Assembly (NCBI GenBank): GCA_022414725.1
Contig: CM039462.1
Coordinates: 43,396,151-43,460,150 of the forward strand
Reading direction: 5' to 3'
Length of the DNA: 64,000 bases
DNA from: Microglena sp. YARC
Lineage: Eukaryota > Chlorophyta > Chlorophyceae > Chlamydomonadales > Chlamydomonadaceae
The notes under the pieces were generated by a model. It saw only the letters and a list, made by a program, of their open reading frames with translations, was not told where the DNA came from and did not search any database. The translations under genes were made by a program, and so were the position numbers. Each line of letters opens with the position of its first letter. Position 1 is the first letter of the stretch. Below, in pieces: positions 24,116 through 31,700 of this stretch.

Positions 24116-27100
24116 GAGTAGGAGGCTGGTGGCGTTCCCAGTCTCTGCACAAGGGGTGCAAGCACTTTAGTCAGAAATTGGCCAGATATAGATGGGCTGT
24201 TAACATATGATGTAATCATGTACAGTAATGAAGTGGGGGAGGATGAGGATGAGGAGGAGGAGGAGGAGGAGCAGGAGGAGGCTGATGGCGTTCGCATTCT
24301 CTGCAAAAGGGGTGCAAGCATTTTAGTCAGAAGTTGGCCAGATACAGATGGGCTGATAAACAGATGTACTGCAACCACTTTACAGATACACATAAACAAA
24401 TGTATTGCTACCAGTATACAGATTTACAAATAAACAGTTGTACTGCTACCAAGTTACAGATGTACAAATAAACATATGCACTGATACCAGTATACTGATT
24501 TACAGATATACAGTGATGAAGAGGAAATGTCATGATATACAGTGATGAAGAGGAAATGTCATGATATACAGTGATGAAGAGGAAATGTCATGATATACAG
24601 TGATGAAGAGGAAATGTCATGATATACAGTGATGAAGAGGAAATGTCATGATATACAGTGATGAAGAGGAAATGTCATGATATACAGTGATGAAGAGGAA
24701 ATGTCATGATATACAGTGATGAAGAGGAAATGTAATGATATACAGTGATGAAGAGGAAATGTAATGATATACAGTGATGAAGAGGAAATGTCATGATATA
24801 CAGTGATGAAGAGGAAATGTCATGATATACAGTGATGAAGAGGAAATTTCATGATATACAGTGATGAAGAGGAAATGTCACGATATACAGTGATGAAGAG
24901 GAAATGTCATGATATACAGTGATGAAGAGGAAATGTAATGATATACAGTGATGAAGAGGAAATGTAATGATATACAGCGAGGAAGAGGAACTATAATGAT
25001 ATACAGTGATGAAGAGGAAATGTAATGATATACAGTGATGAAGAGGAAATGTAATGATATACAGTGATGAAGAGGAAATGTAATGATATACAGTGATGAA
25101 GAGGAAATGTAATGATATAAAGCGAGGAAGAGGAACTGTAATGATATACAGTGATGAACAGGAAATGTAATGATATACAGTGATGAAGAGGGGGGAGATA
25201 TGGAGGAGGTGGCGGAGGAGTAGCAGGAGGCTTATGGCGTTCGCATTCTCTGTACAAAGGGTGCAAGCAGTTCAGTCAGAAGTCGGCCAGATACAGATGG
25301 GCTGATAAACATATGTACTGCTACCAGTACACAGATGTACAAATGTATAATATATGTACTGCTAGCAGTATACAGATGTACAAATAAACTGCGAGGAAGA
25401 GGAATTGTAATGATATACAGTGATGAAGAGGGGGGAGATATGGAGGAGGAGGAGGAGGAGGAGGAGGAGGAGGAGGAGCAGCAGCAGGAGGAGGCTGATG
25501 GCCTTCGCATTCTCTGCACAAGGGGTGCAAGCAGTTCAGTCAGAAGTCGGCCAGATACAGATGGGCTGATAAACATATGTACTGCTACCAGTATATAGAT
25601 GTACAAATATATAATATATGTATTGCTACCAGTATACAGATCCGTGCCAACTCCTGTTGGTTTCAATCAGGCCTCTCCTCTTGCAAGATTTAATCATGCA
25701 GTCAACGATAAACATGTGTAACATAATGTAATCAATGACGAGACTATGTACCACTATGCAGTCATAGACAAGAATGTTTGCTCACCTTCCATACCAACCC
25801 CCATTGGTTCTAATTACGCTTCTTCTCTTGCAAGATGCAATCATGCAGTCAAAGACTAGAATATGTACCATTATGCAGTCGTAGACAAAACTGTGTGCGC
25901 ACCTTCCATACCAACCCCCGTTGGTTTCAATTACGCATCTCCTCTTGCAAGGTTCAATCATGCAGTCAAAGATAAACATGTGCATATTTATGCAATCACA
26001 GACAAGCATGCCATGAAAGACTAGACAATGTACCATTATGCAGTCATAGGCAAAACTGTGTGCTCACCTCCGTACCAACACCCATTGGTTCCCATTCCGC
26101 CTCACCTCTTGCAAGGTTCAACAATGCAGTCAAAGATAAGACTGTGTCCCATTATGCAAATAAAGACAAGCATGCAATGAAAGACAAGACTATGCACCAT
26201 TATGCAGGCATAGACAATAATGCAGCCATAGACAAGACTATGTGCCCACCTTCCGTATCAACTCTTGTTGGTCCCAATTACGCTTCTCCTCTTGCAAAAT
26301 TAAGTAATGCATACGTCGCTCGCCATGCACAGCCCCTTGAACCTGATAGCAAGGAAAGTAATATAGTGGCTCATAGTTAAGTAATGCATACGTCGCTAAG
26401 GCTCATAGTTAGCATAGCACTGCATGAGCATGAGTCATAGCATAGCATAGCATAGCATAGCATAGCATAGCATAGCATAGCATAGCATAGCACCACCGTA
26501 GCATAGCATAGCATAGCATAGCTTAGCATAGCACCACCGTCGCATAGCATAGCATAGCACCACCGTAGCATAGCATAGCATATCATAGCACCACCGTAGC
26601 ATAGCATAGCATAGCATAGCACCACCGTAGCATAGCATAGCTTAGCATAGCATAGCATAGCATAGCATAGCATAGCATAGCATAGCATAGCACAACCTGA
26701 GCATGAGTCATAGTATAGCATAGCATAGCATAGCACAACCTGAGCATGAGTCATAGCATAGCATAGCATAGCATAGCATAGCATAGCATAGCATAGCATA
26801 GCATAGCATAGCATAGCATAGCATAGCACAACCTGAGCATGAGTCATAGCATAGCATAGCATAGCATAGCATAGCATAGCATAACCTGAGCATGAGTCAT
26901 AGCATAGCATAGCACCACCTGACCATAGCATAGCATAGCATAGCATAGCATAGCATAGCATAGCATAGCATAGCATAGCATAGCATAGCATAGCATAGCA
27001 TAGCATAGCATAGCATAGCATAGCATAGCATAGCATAGCATTGCATAGCACAACCTGAGCATGAGTCATAGCATAGCATAGCATGAGTCATAGCATAGCA

Positions 27101-28339
27101 TAGCATAGCATAGCATAACCTAAGCATGAGTCATAGCATAGCATAGCATAGCATAGCACCACCATAGCATAGCATAGCACCACCATAGCATATCATAGCA
27201 TAGCATAGCATAGCATAGCATAGCATAGCATAGCATAGCATAGCATAGCATAGCATAGCATAGCATAGCATAGCATAGCATAGCATAGCACCACCTGGGC
27301 ATAGACTCACCACCTCGTACTTCACCACGGTATCCACATGGCCCAAGATGTTGAACAGAGTTTGCTGAAGGCGCTGGACCTTGTCGTCGTCTTCAATGGC
27401 TCCGCCAGCAGCATCTCGCGCCCCGAAGACAAGCACCACACGCCCAAGGAGTGCCCACGCCTGCAGCATCATGTAATTGACAAACCAAAATCAATCGCAG
27501 TCGTTTGAGGTTGAGGGATCTAGCGCCCAAAGATAACAACCACACGCTCATGGAGTGCCCACACCTGCAGCATCACAGAATTGACAAACCAAAATCAATC
27601 GCAGTCGTTTGAGTCTGAGGGATCTAGCGCCCAAAGATAACAACCACACGCTCATGGAGTGCCCACGCCTGCAGCATCATAGAATTGACAAACCAAAATC
27701 AATCGCGGTTGTTTGAGGTTGAGGGAACTAGCGCCCAAAGATAAAAACCACACGCTCATGGAGTGCCCACGCCTGCAGCATCATAGAATTGACAAACCTA
27801 AATCAATCACGATCATCTGGGGGTGAGGGATCTCGCACATCAAAGTTGAGCACCACACGCTCATGGAGTGCGCACGCCCGCAGGATCATAGAATTGACAA
27901 ATCAAAATAAGTCGAGGTCATTTTTGAGGTTGAGGGATCATACGCCCAAAGATAATGACCACACGCCCAAGGAGTGCCCACGCCTGCAGCATCATAGAAT
28001 TGACGAACCAAAATCAATCAGTCATTTGAAGTTGAGAGATCTCACGCCCGAAGACAAGCATCACAGTTCCAAGGAGTGTCCACGCCCGCAGCATCATAGA
28101 ATTGACGAATCAAAATCAATCAATCAGTCATTTGAGGTTAAGGAATCTTGCGCCCCCCCAAACAAACCAAATGGGGGAAGAAAACAAGTTGAGACAAACA
28201 AGACGAACCGAAATCAATGTTGATTGTTTATTATTTGTTTCGGGCAGACAAGACAAACCGTAACCAATCATGAACATTTGGGGTTGGGCAAGTCCCATTT
28301 GCCTGATTCAATACCGCTAAACTGGAATATCAGGTCAGT

Positions 28340-28377
<38 letters not shown>

Positions 28378-28540
28378 GGCAGGCAGGCAGGCAGACGGAC
28401 GGACAGACGGACGGACGGACGGATGGACGGACGGACTGACTGACAGAGACAGAGACAGAGACAGAGACAGAGACAGAGACAGAGACAGAGACAGAGACAG
28501 AGACAGAGACAGAGACAGAGACAGAGACAGAGACAGAGAC

Positions 28541-28632
<92 letters not shown>

Positions 28633-28725
28633 CAGCTGGCTTATTCTTAATGTAGACTAAAGGTCTTTATCTTTACTATGCGGCTGGGCCGCAACTGAGT
28701 TGTTTGACACCGTTCATGGTTCACC

Positions 28726-28784
<59 letters not shown>

Positions 28785-31700
28785 GGCAGACGGACAGGCA
28801 GATGCACATACATACCGAGGCAAATGCTATGTCACATCCATTGGCCGCAAGTAGCTGGATGACAGCGACGAGGAGACCATCATGGTCTGTGCCAGCAACC
28901 TCAAACACGGTGCAAGTGGGGATGCTGTCTGCTGCGCGCACAGGGGTAGGGTGCGTACAGGTAGGTGCTTGTAGGTATGGGGTAGGGTGCTTATAGGTAG
29001 GTGTAGGTGTGGGTGCAGTTGACTTCAGTGCCATATGGAAATACACGGTGCAAGTAGGGATGGTGTCTGATGCGCACACAGGGGCGGGGTGCGTACAGGT
29101 AGGTGTAGGTGCTTATAGGTATGGGGTAGGGTGCTTACAGTTAGGTGTAGGTTTAGGTGACGTCAGTGCAATATGGAAATAAACAATGCACGTAGGGATA
29201 GTGTCTGCTGTGCGCACAGAGGTAGGTAGCTTACAGGGGGGGGGGGGGGGGGGGGGGGCGTTTGCTTCCACTGGGGCTAACCACATGATGAATTTGTACA
29301 ATTAAAAAGTGTCTGATATCAATAGGCTGAGGGGGAGATGTCAGTGCTTAAAGAGTATTAGGTGATGAATTTGGGCAATAAAAAAGTGTGTTATGTCAAT
29401 AGGCTGAGTAGGATGTGTCAGTGCGTGCAGAGTATTAGGTGATGAACTTGTGCAATTAAAAAGGTGTGCTATATTAATAGGCTGTGGAGGAGATGTCAGT
29501 GCGTGCAATGTATTAGGTGATGAATTTGTGCAATTAAAAAAATGTGTTATGTTAATAGGCTTAGGAGGATATGTCAGTGCGTGCAGAGTATTAGGTGGTG
29601 AACTTGTGCAATTAAAAAAGTGTGCTCTGTTAATCGGCTGAGGAGGATATGTCAGTGCGTGCAATGTACTAGGTGGTGAATGTGTGCAATTAAAAAAGTG
29701 TGTTATGTCAATAGGCTGTGGAGGATATGTCAGTGCGTGCAATGTACTAGGTGATGAATTTGTGCAATTAAAAAAGTGTGTTATGTCAATAGGCTGTGGA
29801 GGATATGTCAGTGCGTGCAATGTACTAGGTGATGAATTTGTGCAATTAAAAAAGTGTGCTATGTCAATAGGCTGAGGAGGATATGTCAGCGTGTGCAGAT
29901 TATTAGGTGATGAGTTTGTTCAATTAAAAAAGTGTGATATAATAATAGGCTGTGGAGGAGATGTCAGTGCTTGCTGAGTTGTAAGGTGATGAATTTAAAT
30001 AAATATATAAATAAATAAATATTTCCATAGGTGCCTAATTATTGGCCTTTTGGGACAGACGGTTTTAACCCATGGACTCCAGTCCAGTGAAAACAAAAAA
30101 ATGCTACAAATTGCTTAACCGCATCACCTCAACATATTAATACTTGGATTTGGGTATGCTCAGGGTTTGTGAACCAGATGAAGTAAAACCTTTTATTTTT
30201 GTAACTATGGGGTTCCCTAATTCAGGACAGATTTTACACAAATGTGGGACGGAGCCAAACGCAGTCAATTTTTATTTTTTTGAAAATTGAATCAGGTGGG
30301 CCTGTTTTTTACATCTCCCCTTTCAAGTCATTGCCACAGCAGGTTATGGAAGATACTGTGCAGGCAGTACGGGCTGTACAAAGCCAAAAATCACTGAGTA
30401 TTTGCACATTTTGGGCCAATTTAGGAGTCCCTAATTATGTTGCAGGCTGCACAGCCGTAACTGCATCGTTTTGTGTCTTCGTCTTTTCAGCGAAGGGAAC
30501 GGATTCGTTTTTCGATTTTTTTTGAAATTTCAAATTTCTAATCCCAAATTCAAAAAATATTCAAAAAACAATTTTGTTTTCTTTTCTCATCAAACATCCA
30601 CATCTGAAGTTAGATTTTGATTTGGGAATTTCCCACGTATGACCGAACTGGCAGGTGGAACGCTGGTATCGGCCGAAATGGCAGATGGAATTGCTATTGC
30701 AGTTCACTCAGAAGCCGAGGCTGAAGCGCAGCCTCCGACCTTGCGGTAGGGGCTAGATATGCCTTTCGTCCCGTGGAAACTTGATTCGCGATATCTCACG
30801 CGACCTCGTATTTGACGCGGATTGAATTTGTCCCAAAATATTTCATACATCTCATGTACTGCCAACTGCCTACCGGCCTGGGCTGCTCGCGACCGAATGC
30901 CCATCGGAACAAAAAATAGCTGCGCATCTAGCTGAAACACTGACGAGAAACGCTATCTACTCAGAATTCGATTCCGAGCATTTTGGGGTGTGTACGGCTC
31001 TGTCCCACATTCTTGTCCCGAATTAGGGCATTTGGGGGATTAGGCACCATTGGAGATATATAAATAAATAAATATATAAATAAATAAATAAAATAAAAAA
31101 TAGTACACCTTATTACGAGGCGTGGGGTTGAGGGGGCCAGCCTATTGGCTTGCACTGGGACCAACCACAAGGTATGAATAAATACATGGTGGGCCTTATC
31201 ATGAGGTGTGAGGTTGAGGGGGCCAGCCTGTTTGCTTGTACTTGGGCCAACCACCAATACACATAATCAATCGTAGTAAAGAATTGGTTGTCAAAAAGCT
31301 GCAACCACAGCTGTTAAACTAGCATTACCTTTTGTTGTTCCGGGAAGAGGGGCGTCAATGTCAAGCATCTGTGTGAGGGTTTGGAGGGGCGTGGTTGATT
31401 AGCTATGAGAGGCTCTAGTGGCAGTAGCTATGAGCTGATAGTGGCTGGAGTGGAGGTAGCTCTAAGTAGATGATAGTGGCTCAAGTGGCAGTAGCTATGA
31501 GCTGATAGTGGCTGGAGTGGAGGTAGCTTTAAGTAGCTGATAGTGGCTCAAGTGGCAGTAGCTATGAGCTGATAGTGGCTGGAGTGGAGGTAGCTTTAAG
31601 TAGCTGATAGTGGCTCAAGTGGCAGTAGCTATGAGCTGATAATGGCCCAATAAGGCAGTAGCTTTAAGTAGCTGATAGTGGCCCAAGTGGCAGTAGCTAT

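Noticed and set aside
26377..27084. Met-Leu-Cys-Tyr-Ala repeat frame of 235 codons
   Set aside because: Translation of the ATAGC pentamer.
29341..29820. 159-codon frame [18 protein letters not shown]
   Set aside because: 78-base repeat, 26 codons. Its PIDI..HF part copies the start of the tentative exon at 29,326 and is not an independent gene.
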